Shown here piece by piece: positions 52,622 through 60,917 of a stretch of DNA of 64,000 bases. The stretch is from an uncultured Acetatifactor sp. (GTDB taxonomy: Bacteria > Bacillota > Clostridia > Lachnospirales > Lachnospiraceae). Position numbers and translations under genes: made by a program. Positions within the stretch are counted from its first letter, which is position 1; each line of letters starts with the position of its first letter. Location of the stretch: positions 9,905 through 73,904 of the forward strand of contig CAJTZD010000005.1 in the NCBI GenBank assembly GCA_910584235.1, written 5' to 3'. The notes under the pieces are model-generated. The model was not told where the DNA came from. It saw nothing but the letters and a program-made list of their open reading frames with translations, and searched no databases.

Positions 52622-53332
52622 CTATATCGTAAAGTCAAAACGCTGACCCGTGGTGTTCTGGCGTTCTTCCTTTACCGTATTCCAGTCCACCTGGCTGATC
52701 TTCTCCGCCAGCTCTTCTATAGTAGAGGCGTAGACTGTAGTACGCTTGCCGGTACTCTTTCCATGGGCCAGATACTCGGCTGCCTCGGACCTCCCGGCCT
52801 CCTTTGCGGCATCTCTCTTGTCTTCCCGCTGCTTTTCGATGCGCTCCCGCTGCTTCTCGCTGTTCTTCTCCAGTTCCGCGAAGAAAGACACCTCTCCGTC
52901 ATCACCGAAAGAGATGCCGATGCGGGTGACGTCCTCCGCCTTGTCCCCCAGCTGATTCTTCATCTCGTCCAACTTGGACACGGCGTTGTCCAGAACTTTC
53001 AGATTCTTGTTCTTCACGTCCTCGTCCGCCGCCATCTTCTCCAGTTCCTCTGGGGTGAACAGGGCGCTGTACTCGCCTGTGCCCTTGGACAGCAATGACG
53101 CTGCCTCCTCATCGGTCTCAAAATCCGCAACCATGAAATCCATATTCTTGTAGGTTTTCTTCAGCTCTTTCAGCAGGTTCTGCGCGGCCTTGCTCAATAC
53201 GGGAGCCTTTTTGCTCTCGTTTGCGGAATTAGCGTTTTTGGCGTTCTCCGTTTTTGTCCTGTCTGCGTCCTTTGCATTCTGCGCATTTTTACTATAGATG
53301 CTGCTCTGATAATAGCTTCCTATTTTTTCCAT
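52622..53332 (-). CDS. DUF6033-like protein, function unknown
   Basis: 236 residues, soluble and highly charged. A low-complexity Asn/Ala/Lys region (NAKDADRTKTENAKNANSAN) covers residues 16-42. The rest is mainly helical with a coiled-coil-like stretch EKNSEKQRERIEKQREDKRD. The N-terminus MEKIGSYYQSSIYSKN resembles flagellar-hook-associated or DUF6033 proteins of Lachnospiraceae; I am not sure of the match. No signal peptide. It stands alone. Confidence 0.6.
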   Translation of the reverse strand: MEKIGSYYQSSIYSKNAQNAKDADRTKTENAKNANSANESKKAPVLSKAAQNLLKELKKTYKNMDFMVADFETDEEAASLLSKGTGEYSALFTPEELEKMAADEDVKNKNLKVLDNAVSKLDEMKNQLGDKAEDVTRIGISFGDDGEVSFFAELEKNSEKQRERIEKQREDKRDAAKEAGRSEAAEYLAHGKSTGKRTTVYASTIEELAEKISQVDWNTVKEERQNTTGQRFDFTI

Positions 53333-53486
53333 TTTCTGCCCTCCATAGCTTTTTTAGCATCTTCCTTTGATGCCCTCATTCAACTTTTCTGTCGGCTGTA
53401 CCGTCTTACTGTCAGGATACAGCGCTCCTGTCTTTTATTTCGGCAAAAACAAGAGAAACTTTAGGGAAAATTTGCCTCAAATCAAA

Positions 53487-53515
53487 TAGACTTTGCATCC
53501 GGGATATGGTATACT
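53487..53515 (+). promoter_or_regulatory. Promoter of the aldo/keto reductase gene
   Basis: TAGACT (53487-53492), 17-bp spacer, TATACT (53510-53515), about 205 bp upstream of the start codon. Confidence 0.5.
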
Positions 53516-53663
53516 TTTAGCACTTACACCAGATAACGGATACCGGCGCGCCGCCAATATCGAGTTGACTCTCGAAAACGAAAAGGAACAGCTCCTGATT
53601 CGCATCAACATACCAAAGGGCGAACTGAGGACAGTCAAGGAGCGCCTGGCGCAGATTGCATGA
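53493..53663 (+). pseudogene. Short protein-like reading frame, probable gene remnant
   Basis: From a TTG, 56 codons end in IELTLENEKEQLLIRINIPK and GELRTVKERLAQIA. The C-terminal part has a convincing amphipathic, protein-like composition. There is no ribosome site, and the frame overlaps a promoter. I do not recognise the family. It lies in the otherwise gene-free gap 53333-53719. Confidence 0.3.
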
Positions 53664-53719
53664 TACCGTATATACACAGAACAAAGGACGATGATAAGAA
53701 TCGCAAGGAGGAACCGCAC

Positions 53720-54865
53720 ATGAATTATCGGAAATTAGGCAAGACAGGGCTCATGGTCAGCGAGATTGGCCTGGGCGGAGAATGGCTGGAGCGCCATAAC
53801 GCGGAGGAAGTAAAGCAGGTCATTAACCGCTGTGAAGAGGCGGGCATCAACATTCTGGACTGCTGGATGTCCGAGCCCAACGTGCGCACCAACATCGGAG
53901 ACGCCCTGGCCGGGAGACGGGAGAAATGGTATATCCAGGGCCACATTGGCTCCACCTGGCAGAACGGCCAGTACGTCCGCACCAGAGAACTGCCCAAAGT
54001 CAAAGCCGCTTTTCAGGATCTCCTGGACAGGATGCAGACGGACTACATAGATTTAGGCATGATCCACTTTGTGGACGAGCCCGGGGAATTGAGCAAAATC
54101 ATGGACGGGGAATTCCTGGCATATGTCCGGGGGCTAAAAGAGGCCGGAACCATACATCACATCGGCATGAGCACCCACAACCCTGCCGTGGCAAAGCTGG
54201 CGGCGGAGAGCGGCATCATTGAGATGATTCTCTTCAGCGTGAACCCGGCCTTTGACATGCTGCCTCCCACGGAAAACATCGACGACTTCTTCGCGGAGTC
54301 CTACGATGAGAGCCTGGGCGGCATCAACCCCGAAAGGGCGGAGGCCTACAGACTCTGTGAACAGAATGAGGTAGGCATCACCGTCATGAAAGGATACGCC
54401 GGCGGCAGACTGTTCTCCGCGGAGAGCTCCCCTTTCGGAGCGGCCCTGACGCCTGTGCAGTGCATCCACTATTGCCTGACCAGGCCTGCCGTGGCCAGCG
54501 TCATGGTAGGGTACGACACGCCAGCGCATGTGGACGCCGCCGTGGCTTATGAGACTGCCACCATGGAGGAAAAGGACTACGCCAGCGTTCTGGCCCATGC
54601 CCCCCGCCACAGCTATTACGGCCAGTGCACCTACTGCGGCCACTGCGCGCCCTGCCCGGCGGGCATCGACATCGCCATGGTGAACAAGCTCTACGACCTG
54701 GCTATGATGCAGCAGGAGCTGCCCGCCTCTCTGAAAGCCCACTATGACCAGCTCTCCGCAAACGCGGATGCCTGCATCGGCTGCAAGAGCTGTGAGAGCC
54801 GCTGTCCTTTCGGCGTAAAAATCGCGGAGCGGATGGAGAAGACCAGAGAGCATTTCAGGGGGTGA
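53720..54865 (+). CDS. Aldo/keto reductase with C-terminal ferredoxin domain
   Basis: 381 residues. The AKR barrel starts MNYRKLGKTGLMVSEIGLGG, and AGINILDCWMSEPN occupies the place of the usual D...Y active-site loop. The C-terminal domain carries two 4Fe-4S motifs: CTYCGHCAPCP and CIGCKSCESRCP. This is the ferredoxin-type AKR class of anaerobes, whose substrate is usually unknown. The usual catalytic tyrosine position appears as W/M, so NADPH-dependent reduction is not certain. The ATG at 53720 has AAGGAGG. Confidence 0.9.
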   Translation: MNYRKLGKTGLMVSEIGLGGEWLERHNAEEVKQVINRCEEAGINILDCWMSEPNVRTNIGDALAGRREKWYIQGHIGSTWQNGQYVRTRELPKVKAAFQDLLDRMQTDYIDLGMIHFVDEPGELSKIMDGEFLAYVRGLKEAGTIHHIGMSTHNPAVAKLAAESGIIEMILFSVNPAFDMLPPTENIDDFFAESYDESLGGINPERAEAYRLCEQNEVGITVMKGYAGGRLFSAESSPFGAALTPVQCIHYCLTRPAVASVMVGYDTPAHVDAAVAYETATMEEKDYASVLAHAPRHSYYGQCTYCGHCAPCPAGIDIAMVNKLYDLAMMQQELPASLKAHYDQLSANADACIGCKSCESRCPFGVKIAERMEKTREHFRG

Positions 54866-54883
54866 AGCCTCTGGTTATCCGGT

Positions 54884-55249
54884 CTATCTTTCCGGAAACC
54901 GCCGCTTCAGCGCCCGCTCTATGGGAAGAATGGACAGTACCATGATAACGCATTCCACCGTGCAGAGAATAAGGCCCCACAGCCCCACTTTTCCATCGCT
55001 CTCCCCCATACAGGGCAGCATGGCCAGAACGGACGGAATCAGCATGAGCAGACCTGTCCGCAGCCAGACTTTTCCAAAATACATCTGAGCAAAATTCCAT
55101 GCCTCTTGACTTTTCATGGATTTTGCGGTGCGGTATCCGTAGAACCCGTTGACTTCCCGGGGCGGCCAGTGCAAAAACACCGCCCCGAAGATTATCATCA
55201 AAATCGGCAGCATTAAATTCGCGCATACCATAAAGATCCAGAATCCCAT
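54884..55249 (-). CDS. SdpI-family membrane protein
   Basis: 121 residues with three to four predicted helices. The conserved VNGFYGYRTAKSMKSQEAWN block followed by FAQMYFGKVW is the SdpI signature. In Bacillus SdpI confers immunity to the SdpC toxin and sequesters a repressor, but most homologues have no known toxin. None is visible here. The ATG at 55247-55249 has GGAGG seven bases upstream, better than the ATG two codons earlier. Confidence 0.85.
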   Translation of the reverse strand: MGFWIFMVCANLMLPILMIIFGAVFLHWPPREVNGFYGYRTAKSMKSQEAWNFAQMYFGKVWLRTGLLMLIPSVLAMLPCMGESDGKVGLWGLILCTVECVIMVLSILPIERALKRRFPER

Positions 55250-55353
55250 ATGCATTCCTCCTTTACGATGGGTCTAAATTTCATCGTCTCTATTTGTGTT
55301 TTCGTTTCTATCCCATTTCCGTTTCTATTCGCAATATAACTCTTTACGTCCGT

Positions 55354-55710
55354 CTACTGACCGGTTTTGTGCTGCTCCTCCGGCAGCTTATACTTTCCGA
55401 AAGCCTTGTCCATATCAAGATGCACATCCTTAAAAAACAGCACCATCCATATTCCATAGGCTGCCAGCGCCACCCAGCCCGAGATCCACATGGCCCCCAT
55501 TGCGCCAAACAGCATAATCAGTCCCCACAAAAAGCAGGCATTCCTCTCGTCCCTGGCCATCCACGCCCTGTCGTATTTTGCCCGCTCCTCCTCCGGCAGC
55601 CAGTGGAAGCCGCTGAGCCAGTTGGCGGCCCTCTTTTTGCCAAGGGCAAAGAACAGAGACAGCAGCCAGAAACAGGGCACCATCACGATACACGCGTAAA
55701 ATCCAATCAT
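55354..55710 (-). CDS. Small membrane protein (DUF3784-like)
   Basis: 118 residues, with three hydrophobic segments (CIVMVPCFWLLSLFFALG; ACFLWGLIMLFGAMGAMWIS; WVALAAYGIWMVLFF). The segment LSGFHWLPEEERAKYDRAWM resembles the loop of DUF3784 proteins. The ATG at 55708-55710 has GGAAGG. Function unknown. It lies in a run of minus-strand membrane proteins downstream of a PadR regulator. Confidence 0.65.
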   Translation of the reverse strand: MIGFYACIVMVPCFWLLSLFFALGKKRAANWLSGFHWLPEEERAKYDRAWMARDERNACFLWGLIMLFGAMGAMWISGWVALAAYGIWMVLFFKDVHLDMDKAFGKYKLPEEQHKTGQ

Positions 55711-55822
55711 ACTTTTTCCTTCCTCGCCCGCCCCTTTTATAGTCCGTACACCCCGGACACGTGCCGGGTTCATACAGCGGCGGCACAGGCGTGGCTCCTG
55801 TCACATGCCGCGGCTCATTTCT

Positions 55823-56482
55823 CTATTTTACATAGAATCCGTACAGTTCCATCTGCCGGTTGAAGCTCATAGTGAATGTCACATTAGCGTTCTCATAGGA
55901 GACATTTACCTGCACCGCCGCGTAAACTTTACCCCTTTCGTGAATCTCCGCCATGTATATCCTGCCTATGCTTTGCAGTTCTCCCCAATCCTCGCCGATG
56001 TAGCCCCGGATGTAGGAAAAAGAGGTCCCGGACAGAGCTTCCCGCATCTCTTCGCTGGCATAACCCTCCAGGGTCTCGTACTCCTGAGCGCTGAACAGAG
56101 CGATGACCTCCTCCGCCCGGGACTGTACCGTTGCCGCATCGAAAGTTTTACTGTCTTCGATATTCCTCTCTTTCGGCAGCATCCAGTAGATGATTCCCGC
56201 TCCTACGGCCAGCGCCGCCAGTATAGCCCCAAAGATACATAGAATCCGCCTGACCCATTTCCTGCGCCTCCCCCTATTTCGCTCCTCCGGATCAAGGTTC
56301 TCGTTGAATTCCCGGGCCAGAGCCCGGGGGCTCCCCATTTCCTCCAGAATCTCCCACAGTTCTCTCCCCTCGTCCAGCCCAATCTCAATATCGGAATCCA
56401 GTTGCCTGAGGATTTCCCCTTTTTTCGCCGGAGCGCACTGCAGCGCCTTTCCCACCTGCCTGATATATTGCTGCTTCGTCAT
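55823..56482 (-). CDS. HAAS/DUF1700-type membrane protein
   Basis: 219 residues. The N-terminal HAAS-like part (TKQQYIRQVGKALQCAPAKK; EILEEMGSPRALAREFNENL) is a helical domain usually encoded beside PadR regulators. One membrane helix (ILCIFGAILAALAVGAGIIY) follows. The extracytoplasmic C-terminal part (ARAEEVIALFSAQEYETLEG-like) resembles DUF3887. The start at 56480-56482 is the best fit to the family. It lies in a PadR-DUF3784-HAAS operon. Confidence 0.75.
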   Translation of the reverse strand: MTKQQYIRQVGKALQCAPAKKGEILRQLDSDIEIGLDEGRELWEILEEMGSPRALAREFNENLDPEERNRGRRRKWVRRILCIFGAILAALAVGAGIIYWMLPKERNIEDSKTFDAATVQSRAEEVIALFSAQEYETLEGYASEEMREALSGTSFSYIRGYIGEDWGELQSIGRIYMAEIHERGKVYAAVQVNVSYENANVTFTMSFNRQMELYGFYVK

Positions 56483-56519
56483 CTCAAACCGATCCTTTCC
56501 CCTGATCCGATGAAAGCCC

Positions 56520-56852
56520 CTACTTCCTCTCATATTTATTTTGTATCACCAAAATATACACCGCCATGGCCCCTATGGTCTCCGCCATCACGCCCAGAAT
56601 GGAGATCACAATCAATGCGGAGTTCTGCCCGAAAAGTAATGGCAGCCCTAACGCCGCGAAAAGAATCCCATACACAATAAACAGCTTTCCCACCGCACGG
56701 TTATAGGCTTTCACGTCCCTCATGGGCAGCGGCTTTACATTGTTAAAGAAACCCACTTCTTTCCTCGCAAAGAAAGCGCCGATCCCCAATGCCACTAAAA
56801 GGCATCCTCCTGCCAGCCACATAACAAATCCGATCACTCTACCTGTGTTCAT
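56520..56852 (-). CDS. DUF3784 membrane protein
   Basis: 110 residues with three predicted helices. VGFFNNVKPLPMRDVKAYNR followed by AVGKLFIVYGILFAALGLPL is the DUF3784 pattern. The ATG at 56850-56852 has GGAGGAG. It is the second gene of the PadR operon, 31 bp after the regulator. Function unknown. Confidence 0.8.
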   Translation of the reverse strand: MNTGRVIGFVMWLAGGCLLVALGIGAFFARKEVGFFNNVKPLPMRDVKAYNRAVGKLFIVYGILFAALGLPLLFGQNSALIVISILGVMAETIGAMAVYILVIQNKYERK

Positions 56853-56883
56853 ACTCTCTCCTCCTGACTTGCATATCCAATCC

Positions 56884-57399
56884 TCAATTACTTCCGTAAC
56901 ACTCTGCTTTATCGGGCAAGCGCCAATTGTCTGCCCGCGCACCGGGTACCGCAGACGGATTCTGACCAGATAAATTCCCTGGCTTTTCGTCCCCGTGTTC
57001 CGGCTTTCCTGCCGTCACAACATATTCCGCTGCCATGTCCTCCCGGTCATTCCCACGCTCCGGCTTCTGTCCCAGGACTGTGTCCACTGTCCGTGAAAAA
57101 GTCTTCCAAAGGGACTTAAGCTCCTCCAGAGTATCCCGCCCCTCCTCTGCCAGGCAGTAATACTTCTTGGACACCTCTTTGCCCCTTGGCTGGCTCCATC
57201 TGCTTACCACCAGGCCATCGTCCTCCATACGGTACAGGATGGGGTACAGGGTGCCCTCTTTGAGGAGGAACATCTCACTGCTCCTCTCTTTCAATTCGCA
57301 GATCAACTGATAACCATACTTCTCTTCCTCCGAGAGAAGCTGCAGCACCAGCATCTCCAACACGCCTTTCTTCATCTGCTGTTCATACTTCTGCTTCAA
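56884..57399 (-). CDS. PadR-family transcriptional regulator
   Basis: About 171 residues. The winged-helix domain is clear: MKKGVLEMLVLQLLSEEEKY, then GYQLICELKERSSEMFLLKE, then GTLYPILYRMEDDGLVVSRW. The C-terminal ~70 residues are long, acidic and probably partly disordered, unlike the short helix of typical PadR proteins. I favour the TTG at 57397-57399 with AAGGA upstream; the ATG at 57373-57375 is the alternative. An inverted repeat at its own promoter suggests autorepression. Confidence 0.85.
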   Translation of the reverse strand: MKQKYEQQMKKGVLEMLVLQLLSEEEKYGYQLICELKERSSEMFLLKEGTLYPILYRMEDDGLVVSRWSQPRGKEVSKKYYCLAEEGRDTLEELKSLWKTFSRTVDTVLGQKPERGNDREDMAAEYVVTAGKPEHGDEKPGNLSGQNPSAVPGARADNWRLPDKAECYGSN

Positions 57400-57462
57400 G
57401 CTGCCACCGTCCTTGTATAGAGAACATTTACATGGAAACACTTGTCTGAATCCATTATTCAA

Positions 57463-57483
57463 GTATTTAGCATTACTAAGTAC
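57463..57483. promoter_or_regulatory. Putative PadR operator
   Basis: GTATTTAG - five bases - CTAAGTAC is a 7-of-8 inverted repeat. It lies directly downstream of the -10 box and covers the expected transcription start. This is where PadR repressors commonly bind. Confidence 0.55.
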
Positions 57484-57512
57484 ATAGTAGCACCATGGCG
57501 TGGATTTGTCAA
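57484..57512 (-). promoter_or_regulatory. Promoter of the PadR operon
   Basis: Minus strand: perfect TTGACA (57507-57512), 17-bp spacer, TACTAT (57484-57489). Confidence 0.75.
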
Positions 57513-57527
57513 TAAAATCTTAGTTGT

Positions 57528-58049
57528 CTAAATTTTCTTTTCATAGCACAAATAGAAACCATCGCTCCCAGCGCTTTCGGCAACCAACAGCAATCCCGCA
57601 TCCCGACACATTTGGGCGATTGTATCCCGATCTTGGGCATCCGCCTTCCCTATGCCATAGGTGGTGGAAATATGTTCCGTTGGCAATTGAATCTCCACAT
57701 CAACGCAGAAAGGCTCCGGATATGCAGATGCGATGTCACAGTCCCAGATATGGAGCAGGCCGTCGTTTTCCAAAACCCGTGCCGCTTCCCCAATTGCCTG
57801 CTTTTGCTCTTCTGTCCCCATAAACATCAGCGCATAAAAACAGGTTACATGCCGAAAAGAAGCATCGGCAAATGACAAGTCCGTGGCATCCATGCATATT
57901 TTCTCATATCCTCCCGGCGCTTCGTCCAGTTCCTCTTGACAATTGTCAATGGCAGTAACCTGCTCCCGGTAAAGCCGGCCGATTACGCCTTCACCGCCGC
58001 CGCCCATATCCAGTATTTTGCCGTCCAGTTCCTTTATAAGCCGAATCAT
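57528..58049 (-). CDS. Class I SAM-dependent methyltransferase
   Basis: 173 residues. Motif I is ILDMGGGGEGVIGRLY, the acidic end of strand 2 is VTAIDNCQEEL, and DATDLSFADASFRHVTCFYA is the motif II/III region. It is shorter than most family members. The substrate (small molecule or other) cannot be told. It overlaps the upstream gene stop as ATGA. Confidence 0.82.
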   Translation of the reverse strand: MIRLIKELDGKILDMGGGGEGVIGRLYREQVTAIDNCQEELDEAPGGYEKICMDATDLSFADASFRHVTCFYALMFMGTEEQKQAIGEAARVLENDGLLHIWDCDIASAYPEPFCVDVEIQLPTEHISTTYGIGKADAQDRDTIAQMCRDAGLLLVAESAGSDGFYLCYEKKI

Positions 58050-58711
58050 CTTCTTTCCTCACCAATCTTTATCTTATCTTTTGTCTTTACAAAAAAGAGT
58101 TCCCCATGATACCATCCGGCCAAGATAAGCACCGCCAGAATCTTCCTCATGCGCAAGTCAAGTCTGTGATAGACCCTGCGTCTCTCCCAGGGCAGCCCCT
58201 CCACATACTCCCGCTCATCGCCCAGGGCCTGCAGCATCCTTTCGTATTGTTCCGGCTCTTTGGCCGCCACCGTCCCGAAGTCGCAGGTGACATAGGAGAA
58301 TGCCTCCCCATTTTCCGCCAGCTTCGCCGCAAGCAGTGCCGGCAGTCCCCCGGCCCAGGCATCCTTTCCGGCCTCCAGAAACGTCTCTCTCCAGCAGACA
58401 GGCTCCGGCTCCCTTTTGGAGCAAGACACCCGGCGGAACGTGGGCTTGCCGTGTCTGTCATATTCCTTTACATAGGAAGCTTTCTCTTTCTGCCTGCCGC
58501 TGCCGGGTTCCTCCAGCAGTATGACACCCGTATCCGCCAGATGTTCCCACACTGCCTGGCGCACCTTTTCATAGGGCGCAGGAAAGTCCAGCCGATCCGT
58601 GATCTGCTTTGCCGTATACCCCCTGTCTGCCAGGTGACGGACCGCACCGCCGTATGCCGCCTCATGGACAAAATCTGCAAGCGCTTTCTGAAAATATCGA
58701 TTTTCTCCCAT
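58046..58711 (-). CDS. Hypothetical protein coupled to the methyltransferase
   Basis: About 221 residues, soluble. The N-terminal region FVHEAAYGGAVRHLADRGYT followed by AKQITDRLDFPAPYEKVRQA looks like a winged or helical DNA-binding-like fold. The rest has no motif I recognise. Translation is coupled to the methyltransferase (ATGA overlap), so a joint role is plausible. The ATG at 58709-58711 lies downstream of GGAGGGAAAGAGGAG. Confidence 0.6.
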   Translation of the reverse strand: MGENRYFQKALADFVHEAAYGGAVRHLADRGYTAKQITDRLDFPAPYEKVRQAVWEHLADTGVILLEEPGSGRQKEKASYVKEYDRHGKPTFRRVSCSKREPEPVCWRETFLEAGKDAWAGGLPALLAAKLAENGEAFSYVTCDFGTVAAKEPEQYERMLQALGDEREYVEGLPWERRRVYHRLDLRMRKILAVLILAGWYHGELFFVKTKDKIKIGEERR

Positions 58712-58841
58712 CGTCTCCTCTTTCCCTCCACTGATGCTGTATCCCGGATACTCTTTTCTGCCCACCGGTTTCTCTGATTATGTCACAAAGCAGCGGCTTA
58801 TGCAATACCCTGCCCCTTTGCGTCTGTTTCCGGGTCTGTTT

Positions 58842-58958
58842 CTACCGTCGCTTTTTACGTTGCCTTGCCGCCTTTTTCGCAGTTCTTCCCGCGGCCCTTT
58901 TGGCAGTCCTTTTTGCCGCTTTACCTACCGCTTTTTCCTGGAAGAATGGGCTTGCATT
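58842..58958 (-). other. Lys/Arg/Ala-rich open frame, possible remnant
   Basis: A 38-codon minus-strand frame reads FFQEKAVGKAAKRTAKRAAG and RTAKKAARQRKKRR. This resembles the basic tail of a histone-like or DNA-binding protein. There is no start codon, so it looks like a gene fragment or chance composition. It lies in the 58712-59047 gap together with the MFS promoter. Confidence 0.25.
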
Positions 58959-58980
58959 TTAGCGGAATTGCGAGTACAAT
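58952..58980 (+). promoter_or_regulatory. Promoter of the MFS transporter gene
   Basis: TTGCAT (58952-58957), 17-bp spacer, TACAAT (58975-58980), 67 bp before the start. Confidence 0.6.
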
Positions 58981-59047
58981 AATAGGCGGCTACACATTAC
59001 ATTTAATGGTTGTGGAATAAAATACATAAAAGGAAACGAGGTACATC

Positions 59048-60346
59048 ATGAAAAGCAAACAAAACAAATGGGTAAATGCCGCCATTCCGGCATTGCTCCT
59101 CCATTGCAGTATCGGTACAGTCTACTGCTGGTCCATCTTCAGTCAGGAAATCGCGGACTACATCGGCTTCTCCAAAGGAGCCACGGAATGGGCATTCAGC
59201 TTCGCCATCTTCTTCCTGGGAATGTCGGCGGCTTTCCTGGGCAATATCGTGGAAAAGGACATCCATAAGTCCTCCCTTATCGCCTCCATCTGTTTTGCCT
59301 GCGGCATGGCAGGAACCGGATTCTTCATTTACTATGGCGGTACCCATCAGCACAGCCCGCTGGCGCTGGTCGGCATCTACATCTGCTATGGCTTTATCAT
59401 GGGCGTCGGCCTGGGCACGGGCTATCTGTCCCCTGTAAAGACCCTGATGCTCTGGTTCGAGGACAGGAAAGGCCTGGCCACAGGACTTGCCGTGGCAGGC
59501 TTCGGTGCCGCAAAGGCCATTGCAAGCCCTATCATGCAGGCTATGCTGGACAATCTGGGGGAGGGCGGCATCTACAAGATGTTCCTGATCCTGGCCGTAG
59601 TGTATTTCATCATGATGTTCGCAGGACATCTCCTGCTGCATAAGCCCGCCTCCTGGCACGAGCCCCAGAAAGCGGAAAAAGGCAAGGGCATGCTGGACGT
59701 CATCAAGTCCAGGCCTATCACAAACTATATCGGCATCTGGCTGATGTTCTACATCAACATCACCTGCGGCCTGGCTCTGATCTCCCAGGAGAAGATGATC
59801 GTGAAGTGCATCGGCCTGGCAGGCGCTGCCGGAATCATCTCCACCGTATCCGCCATCTTCAATGCGGGCGGCCGTCTGGGCTTCTCCGCATGGGCTGACA
59901 AGATGAAAGACAGGAATACCATTTACAAGCTGATCTTCATCCTCTCCATTGCTTTCACTGCCATTGTCATGGTAACCGGGGGGATCAAGAACGGGGAGGG
60001 CAATACCCTGCTTGTGATCCTGGTGCTGGGTCTTATCTTCGTAGTGAACGCCGGCTACGGCGGCGGCTTTTCCAATGTGCCTACATTACTGTCCGACCAC
60101 TACGGTATGGGCAATATCAGCGCCATCCATGGCCTGACCCTTTCCGCCTGGGCCATCGCAGGCCTCACCGGCAATCAGATGGCCAACTGGATCGTGGACC
60201 ATACAGGGGAGTTCTTCGACCTCCATGGCATCCAGGTCAATCCCGTGGGGTATCAGAATGTGCTGTATGTGACTGTCGTGCTGTATATCGTGGCTCTGTT
60301 GATCAGCCTGTTTATGGTGCGTGCTCCCAAAGAGGGCAAAAATTAA
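59048..60346 (+). CDS. MFS transporter, OFA (oxalate/formate antiporter-like) family
   Basis: 432 residues with 12 predicted helices. The family start is GTVYCWSIFSQEIADYIGFS. The loop 2-3 area is FLGNIVEKDIHKSSLIASIC, and TLMLWFEDRKGLATGLAVAG is a characteristic OFA segment. FSNVPTLLSDHYGMGNISAI lies in the second half. Substrates are likely small organic anions; oxalate or formate is only a family label. The start has GAGG. It is a single-gene unit with a promoter and a strong terminator. Confidence 0.9.
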   Translation: MKSKQNKWVNAAIPALLLHCSIGTVYCWSIFSQEIADYIGFSKGATEWAFSFAIFFLGMSAAFLGNIVEKDIHKSSLIASICFACGMAGTGFFIYYGGTHQHSPLALVGIYICYGFIMGVGLGTGYLSPVKTLMLWFEDRKGLATGLAVAGFGAAKAIASPIMQAMLDNLGEGGIYKMFLILAVVYFIMMFAGHLLLHKPASWHEPQKAEKGKGMLDVIKSRPITNYIGIWLMFYINITCGLALISQEKMIVKCIGLAGAAGIISTVSAIFNAGGRLGFSAWADKMKDRNTIYKLIFILSIAFTAIVMVTGGIKNGEGNTLLVILVLGLIFVVNAGYGGGFSNVPTLLSDHYGMGNISAIHGLTLSAWAIAGLTGNQMANWIVDHTGEFFDLHGIQVNPVGYQNVLYVTVVLYIVALLISLFMVRAPKEGKN

Positions 60347-60380
60347 GCAGATCATCTTACGGAAAACATAGAAAGCATCG

Positions 60381-60436
60381 AAAATGGGCTGCTGCCTGCT
60401 GATATGCTCATGCAGGCGGCAGCCCATTTTTTATAT
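60381..60436 (+). terminator. Strong terminator of the MFS gene
   Basis: AAAATGGGCTGC...GCAGCCCATTTTTTAT forms a long stem with an inner GCAGG-type pairing and six T residues. It lies 35 bp after the stop codon and could also work in reverse. Confidence 0.9.
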
Positions 60437-60467
60437 CTTCCGATTTTATTACAGGTTTCCTGATTTT

Positions 60468-60527
60468 CGGGCGTCCCAAAGAGGCGGACTATGCCCTCTC
60501 CTGACCGCTTAGCAAATCTTCGCACTC
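60468..60527 (-). repeat. Structured stop-codon-associated repeat, copy C (truncated)
   Basis: Minus strand: GAGTGCGAAGATTTGCTAAG, then the core CAGGAGAGGGC...CCTCTTTGGGACGCCCG. The core matches copies A and B, but the right arm is lost. Read in one frame it encodes E-C-E-D-LLSGQERA and a TAG stop. This is the same tail as copy B gives the rhamnosidase. It sits at the 3' end of a fucosidase remnant. Confidence 0.7.
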
Positions 60528-60910
60528 TTCTTTCAGATAGATTTCCACCACCGTATCTTCGCAGATTTGTAGTGATGATCATGGGCAGCATAGCCCCAAT
60601 TGTTGTTCAGAGTAATGCAGGCCTCCCAGGGGATGGGATTGCCGGCTTCGTCCCGAATGCCCTCCGGGGGGATCATCTGCTTCTGCGAGGCAAAGTCCCC
60701 GGCATAAGAGGTGGGATTCAGTGTTCGGATAGAACCTGCGCCCTCCCCGCTTCTCTCCGGTCGGTTGTCAATGATAATATCCGGCCGAATGGAGCGAACC
60801 ATCTCCACCAGTTCCTTTGCTTTCCAACTGTCGCCAGTCAATGATGGAATAGTACAGGCCTACGCGGATGCCCTCCGCCCGGAAAGCGTCCAAAAATTCC
60901 CTCAAATATC
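60489..60910 (-). pseudogene. GH29 alpha-L-fucosidase, multiply deleted
   Basis: Three pieces of a GH29 enzyme occur in order but in different frames. The first is YLREFLDAFRAEGIRVGLYY (about 60905-60840). The second is SWKAKELVEMVRSIRPDIII through IPWEACITLNNNWGYAAHDH (to about 60560). The third is DTVVEIYLKEE, ending in repeat copy C. The catalytic core between YYSIIDW and SWKAK is missing, so it cannot be active. The intact gene would have been about three times longer. Confidence 0.8.
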
Positions 60911-60917
60911 CTTACAC

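Noticed and set aside
53477..53719. An 80-codon minus-strand frame upstream of the aldo/keto reductase
   Set aside because: It covers the + strand promoter and leader, has no ribosome site and no protein features.
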